From Emydura subglobosa (taxonomy: Eukaryota > Chordata > Testudines > Chelidae), in contig ML679941.1 in the NCBI GenBank assembly GCA_007922225.1, positions 63,154,099 to 63,218,098 of the forward strand: a DNA stretch of 64,000 bases, read 5' to 3'. Position 1 is the first letter of the stretch; each line of letters begins with the position of its first letter. Under the pieces are notes generated by a model. That model did no database searches and was not told the origin of the DNA. It saw only the letters and a program-made list of their open reading frames with translations. The translations under genes and the position numbers were made by a program. Shown in pieces: positions 43,895-57,385 of the stretch.

Positions 43895-44080
43895 ATATTT
43901 TAATGGTCATAGTATCTGAGCACCTCACAGCCTTCAGTGTTGTAAGATAGGGAAGTAAGATAGGGGAATTGAGAGGCTAAGTGACTTGTTCAACGTCACA
44001 TAAGAAGTTTGTGGCAAAGTAAGGACACAAGTCCAGGTCTCCTCTAAGTCCTGGGTAAGTGCCCTAACAACTGGACTGTT
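43895..44080 (-). mobile_element. MIR-like SINE, minus strand
   Basis: The + strand reads GAGAGGCTAAGTGACTTGTT, AACGTCACATAAGAAGTTTG, ACAAGTCCAGGTCTCCTCTA and GCCCTAACAACTGGACT, the reverse complement of a MIR head plus core. The tRNA-like head is at the 44,080 side. Confidence 0.7.
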
Positions 44081-46579
44081 CAATCTGAAGCTGGTCAGGA
44101 GGGGTTAGTTGTGCAGAGACATGGTCAATGACATCATCCAAACTAATGCAAAGAAGAAATGCTGCGCAGCTATATGCTAAACAAGATGAGTGCTTTTTAA
44201 AAATAAATTAAAATAATGTTGCAGAAAATAGCACAAGGTATAATTATGCATAGAACACTTAATGGTTCAAATTTTCTCTAAAATAAAAATATACCCATCT
44301 TCTCAACCAATAATGAGTTACATCCCTTTCTACTTAATGTGCATCATTGTGGTTAGGCATTGAAGAAAATAAGGTACGTTCTTCCTGTTTTGCCACTTTC
44401 CTGGGTTTTTACTTTTGGTTGCAACCCTCTTTAAAATCCTCTAAGAGTGTTTCTTTCTCTCTGTTATGTAATAAACACTTGCCCACATTATTCATTCTAT
44501 CTGTAATTCTCTGGGCTTTTGGTTACCTGGTGGATGCTTACTTATTTAAGTATTCTGTACAAACTGCTGAAAGGATTTCGGAAGGGAAAACTAGGACTAA
44601 ATTATCTTGTTTTTTGATCGTGTGCATCAATCAAGGAAAAGATCTTTTAATAAAATGTTCTGAAGCTTGCTATTCATAGAGAGAGCTCTTGCAAAATTGG
44701 AACAAGTGTTTGAGCTTTTGCAATTGTTGTATTACCTTTATTATTTGAACAGATTAAAAACACATAATTTAAAATGCAGTGACCACTTACAGTTGTTTAA
44801 ATGTGATTCAAAATGATATTGTACATTGAGTCTATTTTATGTTAAAAGAACCATGGGAATGATGCAGCATGTGGGTTCCTGACATTTTCTTCTAGGTATC
44901 TTTTAAGGTGTCTTTTGTCCCTTTTAATGACGTGTGCATGGATGGCCAGCTGAAAGGAACCATGTAATTTGGCATTGCACCCTCTCCTTTACCTTCAGTC
45001 ATTCATAATCATTCCCTGATATTTTTTCACTACCAAACAATTTAGGTCAGCAACTTTTATGGTCCTCTTCAAAGGAAATCTTTCATCTGAAAGGGAATCA
45101 GAGTTTCTGTTCAGTTTGTCTTCAGTGATTCCTTTCTTTGCCATATGTCACCTCAGTCCGTTGCAGTGGTAAAAGGATGCTTCCAAATTGCTGCTCTGGT
45201 TGTTATGAAATTTGAAAGCCTACTGTAGATTCAAAAGTGCTGATTACTTGTGACCAAGCAGAAATAGTAATGCATCTTTTGTTGCTGGCATCAGATGGGT
45301 AAAGAAACTCTGTGGATGGAGAGGAGCAGCTGGGGAATGACCTATTGATGCGTGGCCACAGAAGTCCCGAATGTATTCACGTCTTTCAGATCACAATCTC
45401 AAATAGGTGTGAGAGGGCTTCATTGGTGGGGGGAAAAAGAGTAGTAGCTCCTTTAAGGGTCCTTTCAGACACTTTCTCCCAGATCATAAGGAAGTTGGAT
45501 GCGTTATCTGAGCTGGTGGGGATGGCTGGAGTGGCTCAGGTAAGCCATCAACTCCTGCACACGTAGGGGAGGGTAAATAAAGCCTATCCTTCCAGCCCGA
45601 ACCCCACTCACACCCAAGGCAGCCAAGCTAATGGCTGGTGCCTCTTTGTGGCAGGTGTCCAGTGTAGGGACTCCTTCCCTGTAGCATCTGGTCCCCTGAT
45701 AAATTGGAGTAGGAAGTAGATTTAGGGGAAGGCATTCTCTAAAGAAGCTGGGAAATGGGGCTGGGGCACCTAATGTCTGATACAGTGAAGAGACAACCCT
45801 CTCTTCTCAGTCCCTTGACCCTCAACTGAGGGGAGGGCTGTGAAGTCCCAGCAACAGACTGGTCCCAGCTTTAGAAGGATGGGGTTTTGAGGGCAGCCTT
45901 CCACTAGGTGGAAATGATTAAGGAAGGAGTCATGACCTGCACTGTACCAGTTATTGCCAGATAGTTCATATTGAGTTAAGTTAAAAAAAATTATGGCCTA
46001 ATTAAACCACATCCATGTATCTTGTCTTTCTTTCTGCATCTCTGGGACAAATGGCATCTTAAGCCCTTCATCTGCGTAGACAATGTCAAATGCTACTTCA
46101 AGTGATTATAAATTGTATTTATGCTAATAGTTTCTGTTGTGCTCTTGAGAACTGAATTAGACCCCAAAGGCTTTCTATTAATCAGATTTTAAATTCGAGT
46201 CAGTATAAAAAGGAGATGCATGAATATGAGCTTTTGAATTTTAGTATATATGCTGTTCCTTGTTTTGTCATCTTTGTCCACCCACGATCTACCTCCTTTA
46301 ACAGTTAACCTTCACTTTAACAGTGTAATATTTTTGGTTTTAATGTAAAATTGAGTACAATGCTTAAATATTTTTAAAGGTTGAATTTACAGTGAATGCA
46401 CATGTTAATGATGCAACTGATCCAGTAACAGTCATCTTTGTTTTAATTGATCTAGTTCAGTGTTGGTGTAGAAGAATTGTTCATGTCCTGGCACCTAATG
46501 ATTAGCATACCTCAAAGCGGTATATTCAGTGGTGAGAGGAAGGGAACTGATAGCGAGAAATCTTACATTTTATTTATCG
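44081..46579. other. Non-coding stretch
   Basis: AT-rich apart from a moderately GC-richer patch at 45,320-45,960 without a recognised repeat. The 110-codon frame at 44,347-44,679 has no recognisable domain. Confidence 0.5.
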
Positions 46580-46735
46580 TTCTGCCATTGTGGTTCTAGC
46601 AAAGTTAATTAATATCTCTGTAGCTCAGTTGATTTCTCTGTAAAGGGTGTATAATACTTACGGTATCTCACAGAAGTATTGTGCTAAAGCTAAATGTTTG
46701 TAAAGTCCTTGTTGCCTACTTAGTGCCTTTCATTG
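46580..46735 (+). mobile_element. MIR-like SINE
   Basis: TTCTGCCATTGTGGTTCTAG, a TTAATATCTCTGTAGCTCAG block, ATAATACTTACGGTATCTCA and TGTTTGTAAAGTCCTT follow the MIR core-to-tail order. Diverged. Confidence 0.6.
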
Positions 46736-48164
46736 ATCTCAGAGTAGTTGTACTATATACTGATGTCCAGCCAAGACATTTTTTTATGTATGTATGTGTG
46801 ATATTGTGACATGAAACAAGAGGAAACAATTTGTTGAAATCAGGCAGTTGGGAATACAAATGTAATTAAATCAATGTAAATCAATTAAACCCCTCTCTTT
46901 CTCACTAATATTTCCATATCCGAGAACTTGGGAATAAATAAAATCTATGCAATGATAAATTGTAAAATGCAATTTTTACAGGTTGGTGATGGGGTGAGTA
47001 GAATTTGTGATTGATTTTCATTGATAATAAACCGATACAAGACACACCTTTGTTGTTAACATTGAGTTGCAAACGTGGGATAGTTTTGCGTGGCTTCAAA
47101 TTGGCCCTATTTTAGATCACTGTGATGCAATAATGAGCTAGGTTAAATTAGAAACACATTGATGAGTTTGCAAGGAAGTTTAGAGTAAGGGACAGCTCAG
47201 CCTAGTGGGAAACATTACAGCAACCCCAAATATGTGTGAACCTCCAAACTCATTTGTACATGCTTAAATTGAGAAACAAATATTTGTGTTAACTTTCTGT
47301 ATATCAAAATTAACATAACACTTCCATCTGTTTCTTAAGGAAACATCATTCTATGACCTTAGCGCTAAGTGAATAATCATAATCAATTTGACTCAAGGAA
47401 CATATATCTAATAGAGATTTTTTGTAGGTAATATTTAATAATACAGTGGCAGAAGGTGGAAAAGAAGCCTGGAGTAATTATCCTTTTTAATGGTGTACAT
47501 TTAAGGCAGCTGTGACTTTTTAGTGACTACCTTAGGGTGGCAAAGAAGGTTTAGAAAAGCTGCCATAAGTTGTGTGGATTTGGAGTCTGATTTCTCGTTC
47601 TGGTTATTGAGGAGTCTTGGCAGATACACGCCACTGAGAAAATGCAGTCCAGGATCATAGCATTTAATATCTGTCCTGTTGACTGACTGACTATCAGTTT
47701 ACTTTTTTGAAGAATGCTGGATGTTGGCTGATAGAATTAATCAGAGAGCATCATTGTTCAGTGCAAGGATCATAACAGATTTACTACCATCCTTGATTTG
47801 ATTATGGATGAGGCCCTTGTCTTTGCATAACACTCCCCCCCACCCCAGGTATTTAGGTTGTGGCCCAGTCATAGCTGAGTGGTGTCTGGGAGGACAAATG
47901 TGAAGTCTCATTTACTTGTTCCAGCTCGTGTCTGTCATTTGAGATCCTGGAGTTGCTGGGCATTTGTGTAGTACAACCTGAAATCTAGGGCCTCAATCAT
48001 CTTATCTGGGGAACACCAATTGGGGGATGTGGTAGAACTCTTACTGGTGTGGAATTTCTGCCAGTCTTTTCTCTCAACAGCTATATTTGCAAGCAGTGAT
48101 AGTGCAAGCTTTCTCACAACCCAACCAGTATTAATAAATCTCTCCTCTAGATGTTGGTTAGAGT
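46736..48164. other. AT-rich non-coding stretch
   Basis: Nothing recognised. Confidence 0.5.
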
Positions 48165-48232
48165 CTTATCCAAGTCCATCAAAACCAGTGGAAAAACTTC
48201 CATTGTCTTCAATGGGTTTCGGATGTGGTCCT
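48165..48232. repeat. Short palindromic repeat fragment
   Basis: CCATTGTCTTCAATGGGTTT with an inverted partner (AAACCAGTGGAAAA) 5' of it. ATTGACTTCAATGGG-like cores are typical of the short fold-back repeats in this kind of genome. Confidence 0.4.
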
Positions 48233-48524
48233 TATAAAGGTGTGAAAGAGATTTGATCTCATTGCCTTCTTATATAAGGAATATCATTTCACATAGGTCT
48301 TGGACCACTGTCAAATGATCACTACAAAGAGACTTGAGCAAGATTTTTAACCATTTACCAGAAGGAGAGAGTTGCTCTATCCCAATATTATGTCATCCAG
48401 TGCCCTACTAACGTGAACGTGTGTTAGATTTTTAGGTATACGGTTTCCTTTAAAAAATATTAAATGCTCAGCATTCAGTCTGGTGAGCAGGGATTTAGCT
48501 AAATAATTTACATTAACAGTGAAT

Positions 48525-48625
48525 GAATGAACTTAGTATTTACATAGTATTTTACACATTCAAAGTGCTGCATAAACATTAATTTATTTTCACAACACAC
48601 CTATGTGTGGTAATGTGGGTGAGTA
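48525..48625 (-). mobile_element. MIR/L2-type 3' fragment, minus strand
   Basis: TTACATAGTATTTTACACAT, CAAAGTGCTGCATAAACATT and TCACAACACACCTATGTGTG are the reverse complement of the MIR tail order seen at 46,660-46,735. Confidence 0.45.
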
Positions 48626-51600
48626 GCTGTGTGGCTAAATCCTTATCTACCATAGCAGAAATTTACCGACAAGGGTATAACAAAATGACAAAACAAGGGC
48701 AGTCTGCACCACACTGTATGTAGGCTTTTGTCCCTTGCCCATTTCTCTGAGCCAAAACATTGCCATATATAGAACAGTAGACAATTGTGCATACTCTTAA
48801 GACTCCTTCCATTCCTGGGCATAATGAGAGGGTAGAGTGAAACTGATTCCTAATTTCCGCATTTTTCAATTTAACTTCTCCTAAGTGTTTTTCACAAGTA
48901 TATTTAGTGGGTGTATTGGTGTCTAGGGACATGCATTTGCACCTGTTATGTTCATGGTGACATATTTAAAAAACAACTATCAGCCATAATAGAACTAGAG
49001 AAAAATAAAGGTTAGAGCTCAGGGTCAGATTTAAAAAAATTCTTAGCACCCACAATTGGCCATGTTTTCAGGGCTTGGCATCCTGCAGCTCTCAGTGAGC
49101 ACATTTACAGCCAGTATGTTGTGCTCTTTAAAATGCTGACCATTTATTTTGGAACTTTACCAAATTTTTTGGCAACTAGACTCTGTTAGGTAAAAACCAC
49201 AAAAGGAACCTGGGTGGTGGTGTTTTATGAGAAAACTGTATCACACCAGGCTAGCTTTGCCACTTCTGTCATCACCAAGAAAAAAATTACTTTCTCATAA
49301 ATTGCTCTAATCAATCAAGAAATCAATCTGCAAAGGACAATAAACCAACCACCCATACATAGTGAGGTAAATAAAAACTGAATAGCCCTTTAGCCATACT
49401 ATAAAGACTTCAGACATTAAGCAGGTGGTTTGGGGAAAGGCAGACAAACACACTGTTCTTCAGGCCAAAAAAAAAAAAAAAAATCCAGCAAGTAGTTTCA
49501 GCCAGTCTTGCTTTAGCTCTAGAGAGTGAACTCTGTAAAAATAAAACTTTAATATCTGTTGAACATTAAAAAGTTACTCTAGCTATAAAGCTGTCTTATC
49601 TGTATAATGTGTAATACTTGAAAATTGTATTCAGCACTGTATAATGATTATTCCAGTTAATTTTTAATTAGTATGCCATTGTAGATATGTTTTGTCTGAT
49701 TTTTTATTAGCATTACAATTAAAATACTAAACTATAATGTCTTCCAAGTGAAAGAGTCACAGTACAGAAGTGCCAATCAAATCACGCAGTGTTGCTCAAA
49801 TTGCTATCCTTTAACAATTTTATTAATGTCATAAGATTACTGGTAGATGACAGAGGCTTGGTCAGACCACTGGTTATTCTACAATAGTATCTTGCTCCCA
49901 TCAGTGGCCACCACTAACATTCACTTTAGAGAGGTTGAATTCCCCAGTAACGTTGTGCTTTCTCTGAGAGGACACCTACCTTAAACTACATCAATGTAGT
50001 TCAGCTGGTACAAAGCCTTAATGTGGAGACAGTGTACTGGTGCGCCTTAGCCCAGGTAGGGGTATGGGTTGTCAGCAGAGTTGAACCTCAGATCTTCAGC
50101 ATAGCTTCTACCATGTGATTTAAAGGTGCATTAGCTGGTGATAGTATTATCCGTCTTATCTAATATGTGGGTTACATGTGAATGAAGAGGAGAAATATGC
50201 TTATCCAGCATATTACATTACATTGCTTTTACACTTTGTTTTTGTCATTTCTCTATCCCAAACTTCACTGGATGTCTTCACCAGTTTGTGGGGCTAGGAT
50301 GTTGCTGTCAGTGAGATCCAATTATTGCTTTTGTAGATGTTCATACAATACAATACAATTCATACAATACTGTAGCAATGTTTCAGCATATTCTTCTACC
50401 TCAGTTTGGTGAGGTCTTGTCCTATTAAGTACATCTTCAGAAACATACATCAAATTTGAGACTTTAGAAAGAGAAGATTAGTCATAACAATAAAGACCAA
50501 ATATGGTTATGCAGCAATATTTTTTTAGCTTGATTTATATTTAATGGCTATGCTGTGGGGGGAAGTTACTGTTTTATTTACCAGGAAGAGGATTTCCAAC
50601 ACGTCAGTCACTTTTGTTCCTTCTCAGTTGGTCTCTGACCCCACATCCTCTTCCTCCTCTGTCTCTAAAGCCCTTACACTCCTGATTATTTTCTAAATAT
50701 CAGACAGGACAATTTAAAATAAAAAAAAAAAAAAAAAAAAAAAAAGGAAAAGAATGTTGTTTGTACATCTTATTTTCAAAACCATGCAGGCTGTCTGATT
50801 AGAGTCTAAAGTGTGATATTCTGGGACCCAGTTAGGCTAAATTCAGAATTGTCACACACTGGAAGAAATATCCATGTTTTTTAAACTGGAAACATATTGA
50901 AGCTACTATAGTTAATTCAACAGGTTCATTGATGCTAAAATGAACTGGAAACCTTATTTTTAAAGAAATACTCATTTGTAAAACATGTGGACAGAGTTGA
51001 TATTTGAGGTGAGAAACTTTATATATTTGGAACTACTTAATAGATTTGTCTTGGAATTTCACTTTTCAAACAGGTGATCAGATTTTCTAGTGTGTGATAT
51101 TTTTGGTTTTTTAGATATCCTAGGTTGTCCTAAATTATTAAAGATTGAAATGGTCAAACACAGAAGCCAATATGAAAAAGCAGAAGGAGATGGGGGAAAG
51201 TACTTCATAACTAACCTCAAGTTCGGGGGGGCAGGAGAGGGGGAGAAAACTCGGAGAGTAAGCAAAAGGACATATCTGAACTATTACAACTGCAAAATAT
51301 TTTAGGACTCAGAAACTATAATTCTACAAATTACAGCACTGCAAGCCAGTGTGTGCAATTATAGTATTGAATGTTCTTGTTCACGAAGGGACCATTTCTA
51401 TTGAAAATACATTACTTCATGTCAGATTCCTGCTGGAGACATAAGTATCCTTTTTAGTTTATCTCAGTGTAGTTAGATGATACCCTACAATCAGCTAATA
51501 AAGCATCAATCTTGTAAAGCAGTTCTTTGTAATATATCAGGATACATTTGTGAGCATGACTGGAATCTTTTGAAATCTGTTTACCTTTTAAGTTTTCACT

Positions 51601-54533
51601 CTCACATTTGCCACTGTATCCCACTGGCTAAAACCTCCCAGAAGCCAAATCAATAGTACTTGTTCTCCTGGATGTTGGTGTCTATCTTGTTTTTTTTAGG
51701 TATCATTCTCAAGAAGTCAGATCATATAGGAAGTTGATTAGTATGTCTAGTTGTTTGTTTACTCCCAGAAGATGCATCTAAAAATTATTCAAGAAAACAA
51801 GATGCCAGTTTTTTAAAATATATAATAAACAAGTGGGTGGTGGGAGTGTGGGGGAGATGAGGAAACTAACATTAACCTGGCAGCAAACACAATACTGAAA
51901 GTTAGGATGGGATTTCTGATATAAACCCTTTTTGGAGCCAAATGCTCTGTTTCCCTCTGATTCCCAAAGTAAATAAAAGGATTGTGCAAGTTTAACTTCT
52001 TTGTTGCTATTTAATTAAATACCTGAAGAGTCTGCTTGTCTGCTGCAAAGCTCTCCTTTTTGCTTATCTCAAAAGGGTTGCTGTTGGGAGCTGCTATCTC
52101 ATGGAGACTTGACATGGAGACTTGATATTTGATCATTCTTGTTTTGTTGGATTACATTATATAAAGGCATTCAGCCTAAAAACGTGTTCAGTGTTGCATA
52201 CATATAAAACATAACTATGGTTAGAGTTAACCCACAGAATCTTTACAAGTGATGATGTGTGAACCACAGAGAGTACAGCTTTTGATTTCAGAACCCAAGT
52301 TGACTTTGCAGACTTCAGTTTAAAAGCAGAATTCTTTTTTCTTAAGACAGTTGATCTGTATTAAGAGACAATAAATCTAGAAATCCATTGAAAGCATTCT
52401 TTCAGTACCAGATAAATGATACCCAATTAAGTAGTTGTGACAATTCAGGGAATATGTTTGTGTCCAGTTATGAATTATTCTTTGTATTATGAATAGCATT
52501 TAGTGTGGTTTAGAACTTCCATTTCTGTAGCAGAAAACAGGCTATGTCTGGGGAACTGAAACAGGGCCATCAAGGAGTCATCAACATTGAAGAACTCTGC
52601 CCTGGTAAAACAAAGGCTTTTGGGGCTTCTAATGAATCTTCACCAGTAATCCCATATAGGGTGACAGAATGGAAAATTACTGCAGGACAGCAACAAAAAA
52701 AATGTTTATTGGACTGCTCTTAAAAGTGACATGCTCTCTTAACAAAGGGAGCCATTTCTCCCCTGGAACCAGGAGATTCAGCAGGAGAAGTGGAGGCAGG
52801 AATGACCTGGCCTCCCTTAAGGACTTGAACTAAACCGGAAGATGCACAACAGGGGCAGAGAGTGAGACCAGACTAAATGGGATTGAGTTCAGAAGTTTGT
52901 TGGGTTTTTTTCCTAGATCTCATGCTGTCTGAGTAAAGTATGTGTGTTTAAGAAGTTCCTTTGCAAAGCCTGTGCGTTCCTTACTTTAACATCATGTAAT
53001 TCTGTGAAGAGTTTAACTGTAATCCAGATGGCCCATGGGGACGGTTGCTGGGAACAGCATGCATAGGCTACTGGGGAGGCTTCAGAGGTTCAGCATTGGT
53101 CTCAGGGCCTAGGGTAGAGGACTGAGGGGTGCCAGACAGGGAGTCTGCACCCGTGAAGAATGCCTGAGGGGCCAGAGCTAGAGACTGTCTGGATTCTTCT
53201 TAGACCCAGCTGGCTGGAAGCATGTGGGATCAAAACAGACTGGTTAAGACTCATGGTATGTGAGACCTTTGTTTACAAGCAAAATAATCCAGACTCCTGA
53301 TTTATGAATATCTCCGGCAACCCCAGTACTCCTCTTCTGCTCAGCCCCAGCCAGTGCCATTCCTTTCTCAGGTGATTGTTATTTTGGGCTGGGAGGGGAA
53401 AGTGGAGGGATCAATGTGCTCCACTCTCTGTCGGTTGGGTGTGTGGGTGTATCACCTGTACAGCTAGTCCCATCCCTGGCAGCAGCAGGCAGCCATGCAC
53501 TTACACTCCGCTGTGGCTGGGAGGGGCAGGTGGATGTTGATGGGCTCTAAGGGCATCTGTGCACTGCTCTCAGATGGGACCATCACTGCTGCATAAATCC
53601 AGTAGAGGTGTGTCAGGGAGGAGAGTGCCATGGGCCTCTGCCCTGCTGAGGGGTCCAGGAAAGATGGTGACGGCCAGCTCCAACTGGCTATTGTGTTTCT
53701 ATAAGATGCAAATTAAGTATTACCACAAATTTCCCTGCCATTAATTTGAAAATGTTGGTCAGTATGGATCTAAATGTTGGGTCCAGTGCTGCAGATTGGT
53801 GATGGTATAGTACGGAGGACTCAGCAAGGGCTGTTACAATAGCCTTACCTGTTTTATTTACTGTAATAAATAAATATTTGAATCAATTAGAATAATTTTC
53901 TAATAAACAACTAGTTGCCTACCCCCCTCCTTCCCCATTTTAGGAAATTCTTTACATTGTAATTACTACTTCACCCTCTCAATTAATCGTTCAAAAATAT
54001 AAATCTAGCAACTCAGTGTAGGGATTTGTACTTATAACTCCTTCTGTGTTAAACTGAAACATCTAAATGCTTGTCCATTAAGAGCATAGTTCTAAGTCTC
54101 TTGATTTTGGGTGCATTGTATTTTAATTTCTCTGATTTGGAATCGTTTGTATACCGGCATTTATGTGGCTACATTTGGAGTAATTTGCCTACTGTTATAA
54201 ATGAGGTTTCTGGCATAGATGTAAACTAGTAATGCAAACCTACTAATGCAAATAACTGAGACTAGTTATTTCTTAAATAAAAACAAAACAAACACCACCA
54301 CCCCCAACTTGGATCGCACCACATTTGTAATGTGGAAAATTCATTGTAAAATGAAGTGGATCATAAAGATCCCCTTTGCTCTGTGTGCTGACCCCAAAAA
54401 TGTGGAAATTCAGAGACCAGTATTTGAGATAATGGATTTTTCCCCCTGATCATTATAATGGTCTAAATACAAAGTAAAAATCATTTTTTATCCTACAAGC
54501 CAAATAATAATTTGCCTAAATATGAACACGTAT
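48626..54533. other. Long AT-rich non-coding stretch
   Basis: Contains a 17-A run (49,467-49,483), a 26-A run (50,721-50,746), a short ATACAAT-type tandem repeat (50,343-50,371) and a 13-bp unit CATGGAGACTTGA present twice in tandem (52,100-52,125). 53,000-53,700 is moderately GC-richer without a recognised feature. No gene seen. Confidence 0.5.
50721..50746. repeat. A26 homopolymer
   Basis: 26 consecutive A. It could be a decayed retroposon tail, but no recognisable SINE, LINE or processed transcript lies upstream and no flanking duplication was found. Confidence 0.9.
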
Positions 54534-54610
54534 GGCCAAATCTCCTCATATCTGTACAACCCTTTTCTCCAATGGACTGAAATGAGTATAACTAAGAAGA
54601 TTAAGCCCCA
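54534..54610. repeat. Short palindromic repeat fragment ('GGCCAAATC')
   Basis: GGCCAAATCTCCTCATATCT and, after TCCAATGGACTGAAATGAG, a weaker inverted end. Same type as 60,466-60,559, more diverged. Confidence 0.35.
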
Positions 54611-57118
54611 CCCTTAATTTATATTAAAAAAAAAAAGAAAAAGAAAGAAAAAGAAACCAAAACCCAAACAGCCTAATTATAATTAATTGTAAATGTTTTC
54701 TGCAAAGATAGTGCCATAGATTTGCATAAGTTCTCATTAAGGTGTATATTATATTTTTTTCAGGACTCATTAAACAAGCTATACTCAGTTGAGCTTGGAA
54801 AAACCACCATGAAACTTCAGTTTAAAAGTCATTATGCAGTATCTAAAATAAGTTCTGAATAATTACATAAACACATCCAAGAGACATCAACATCCGTCAG
54901 ACAAAGAAGCTATGTAAATAAATACCTGGAGGAAGACGTGGATTGTTGTTGCTGGCTTTAACTTAACTCCATGAAGACAAAATATACCCAAAGAAAAGAG
55001 AGGCTGATATCACTAGCTAGAGTTGGGTTTGTTGTAAATAGTTGCTTTGCAAGTTCATCCTCTCAACTTTAATACCAAAAAACTAGTAAATCAGCATGTA
55101 CAGTACTTGCTACTGTAGATTCCAGCTTCAATTTATTCAGTTTATGCTAGATACCACAATATATACACAAATAAAGTACTTTTGGTTTCTAGGTTACATT
55201 AACTGCCCCCACCCCAATTACACCCATACGGTCCTCCATTCTGTGTTTGTGCTGTGACTTGCAGAATGGGGGCTCCCTCCTCGTTGGGGTTACTGTGACA
55301 CAAATAAATAATCTGTTTATATTCTATTTTTCCCACTTTGTAATCTTCTAGGAACACTATGAGGTAAGACAGCTTGTATGGTAAAACGAATTGCCATTGG
55401 CAACAGAATAGAACAATAACTATATCTCTGTATTTACCAGCAGTAGCTTGTTTGAGTCATATTTTCCATTGTTCATCATTAGATAGACCACTCTTCTTCC
55501 TGAACTTATCTGATTCCTCAGTAAAAACCCTACTATGGCGATTGTAATAAGAAACTGATGCTTCAGTTTCTATGTCGTATGGAACCCTCCAATTTCTAAA
55601 CAAACCTGGTGTTAATTGGAAGGCCCCAAATACCAAATTTTGCTCCTGTTCAATTTTACTGCTCTGAAGCTAGGATTTAAATGCTGGGTTTTGTCTCTTA
55701 ATAGCTTTTCTTTTTTTTTAGTGGGTTATCCGTAAGATTAGTAGCATATGGTAGTCATTTTTGGACATTTAAATTGACCTTTGTGGTAATGGGAATTTGT
55801 GATTTTAGTGTCCCCAGTCCTTTGTGGCATTTACTGTTTTTGATTAGCTAGCACAGCTCTTTGCACCTTGGAGAAGGAAATGAGCAAGAGATCCTGTGAT
55901 TTCCAGATACCATAGAGCACAATACCATCATGTACTTTCTTTGTTCTGTGATAGTCATCGATGCTATCTCTCATCTCTTCCTCTTAACACTGGACAGCTC
56001 CACATTTTAGTCATATATTCCCTTTGACCTACTAGGAGACCTTTATGTTCTTTATCTTATTCTTGTAATTAAATAGTATCAGAAATGTTGGGTGACTCAG
56101 CCATAGAGAAAATGGACATAAAATATCTCTAGATAACTTGGTGTTTCATATTAAGGTCACTTTTTCCTTTTTCTTCCCTTTTTGGTCCTTTGCATCTCAC
56201 TTAAAGAGCTAATGTTTCACAGCAGAGAGTGGGTATGTTAAGTTAGGATTTAGCTGAGCAGCTTCTTTTTGCTTAGTACAGGACACCTGTAATTGATGGG
56301 TGGCCCTGACTCCAAATGGCTCAGATAAACGCACAAGGGAAGGTTTGTCTAAAATCTTTTACTCTTAGCAGAAGCTTGGGTATGTGCCGCCAGCTCTGAC
56401 CTAATGGAATTGCTGATTTCAGGGTTGCCTGGGGCCACGACCATAAATATGCACATCTCTGAGGTCATTGAACCCGATGTTTATTTTATATTTTTATAGC
56501 TATTGGAAATAAGTCACCTGACTTGATTCTATATATAAACCTCCAGAACATCAGCCAATGAAGTAAACTTTTAATTTAGACTTTCATCTGTGCGTTGGCA
56601 TGTGGCTTTGAAAAACCAGCTTGTGTATCTAAGATCCCCATTTCAATTAACTTAACAGTTACATATTCTGATTATCTGAAATGTTGGAATCCAAGTCAGT
56701 TCTCCTTTTATGCCTGGGCCTTTCTGATTATTACATTTAGTGTATGGGGACTTCAAACTTTTAAAACCAACAGGTTTAATGATTTGAGCTGGTCTGCTGG
56801 CTTCTGGGGAAATACCAATGTCTGCCTCCACAATAGCCTCAGGGATTGCGTCTGCTGCTAAGTCTTATTTTCTTCTGCAGGTTCTGGCTTACAAGACTAG
56901 AATTTGGGAATTCTCAAGTTCTGTTTTAGTGCCGAGAATGCATAGCTGAATGGGAGGTGATGGGTGGTGCATTGCACAACCAAGATTGTAGCTTGGTAAA
57001 TATTCCAAAATAGTTGCATACCGAATGCTAATATCCTTGTCAAACTAGTTTTCTTAGCAATGAATAAAATTAATATGCATGCCAATGATCATTCAGTGCT
57101 ACATTTTTTGGTAAGTGA
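54611..57118. other. AT-rich non-coding stretch
   Basis: A-rich simple sequence at 54,625-54,655. No gene or repeat recognised in the rest. Confidence 0.5.
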
Positions 57119-57385
57119 GACCCTGTCTACACTTACCTCTGAGATTCGGCGACAGTCGACGGGAGTTACGAAAGCAACTTGCATAAATCCTGTCGACTTC
57201 TCTGCTCATCTTCTGCGCGCCGTCTTCACTGCGCTTCGACGCAGCGCTACGCCACTTGTGAAGGTGGTCTTAGTACGTCAATTTCTGTAAAGACTGAGCG
57301 GGTCTTCACTGACCACTCAGTCGATCCAGAGAAATAAATCTGATGGCGGTGACTTTGCCACCGTCAGTGTAGCCATAGCCTTAGA
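57119..57385 (+). mobile_element. 'GTCTACACT' non-autonomous DNA transposon
   Basis: Starts GACCCTGTCTACACTTACC and ends CCGTCAGTGTAGCCATAGCC. The end reads GGCTATGGCTACACTGACGG in reverse, so the termini are imperfect inverted repeats around CTACACT. The interior has GTCGAC twice, a CGCGCCGTCTTCACTGCG block and ATTCGGCGACAGTCGACG. It is CpG-rich for the window, so possibly younger than its neighbours. Non-coding. Target duplication not resolved. Confidence 0.6.

Noticed and set aside
44347..44679. 110-codon frame with hydrophobic stretches
   Set aside because: AT-rich DNA yields Phe/Leu/Ile runs that imitate membrane segments; no family recognised and no splice sites or Kozak context.
50343..50371. 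ATACAAT-type short tandem repeat as a regulatory motif array
   Set aside because: Only three imperfect units in AT-rich DNA; simple-sequence slippage is enough to explain it.
50721..50746. A26 run as the tail of a processed pseudogene
   Set aside because: No coding-like or SINE/LINE sequence directly upstream and no flanking target duplication.
52100..52125. Tandem pair of a 13-bp unit (CATGGAGACTTGA)
   Set aside because: Two units only; consistent with replication slippage, no further structure.
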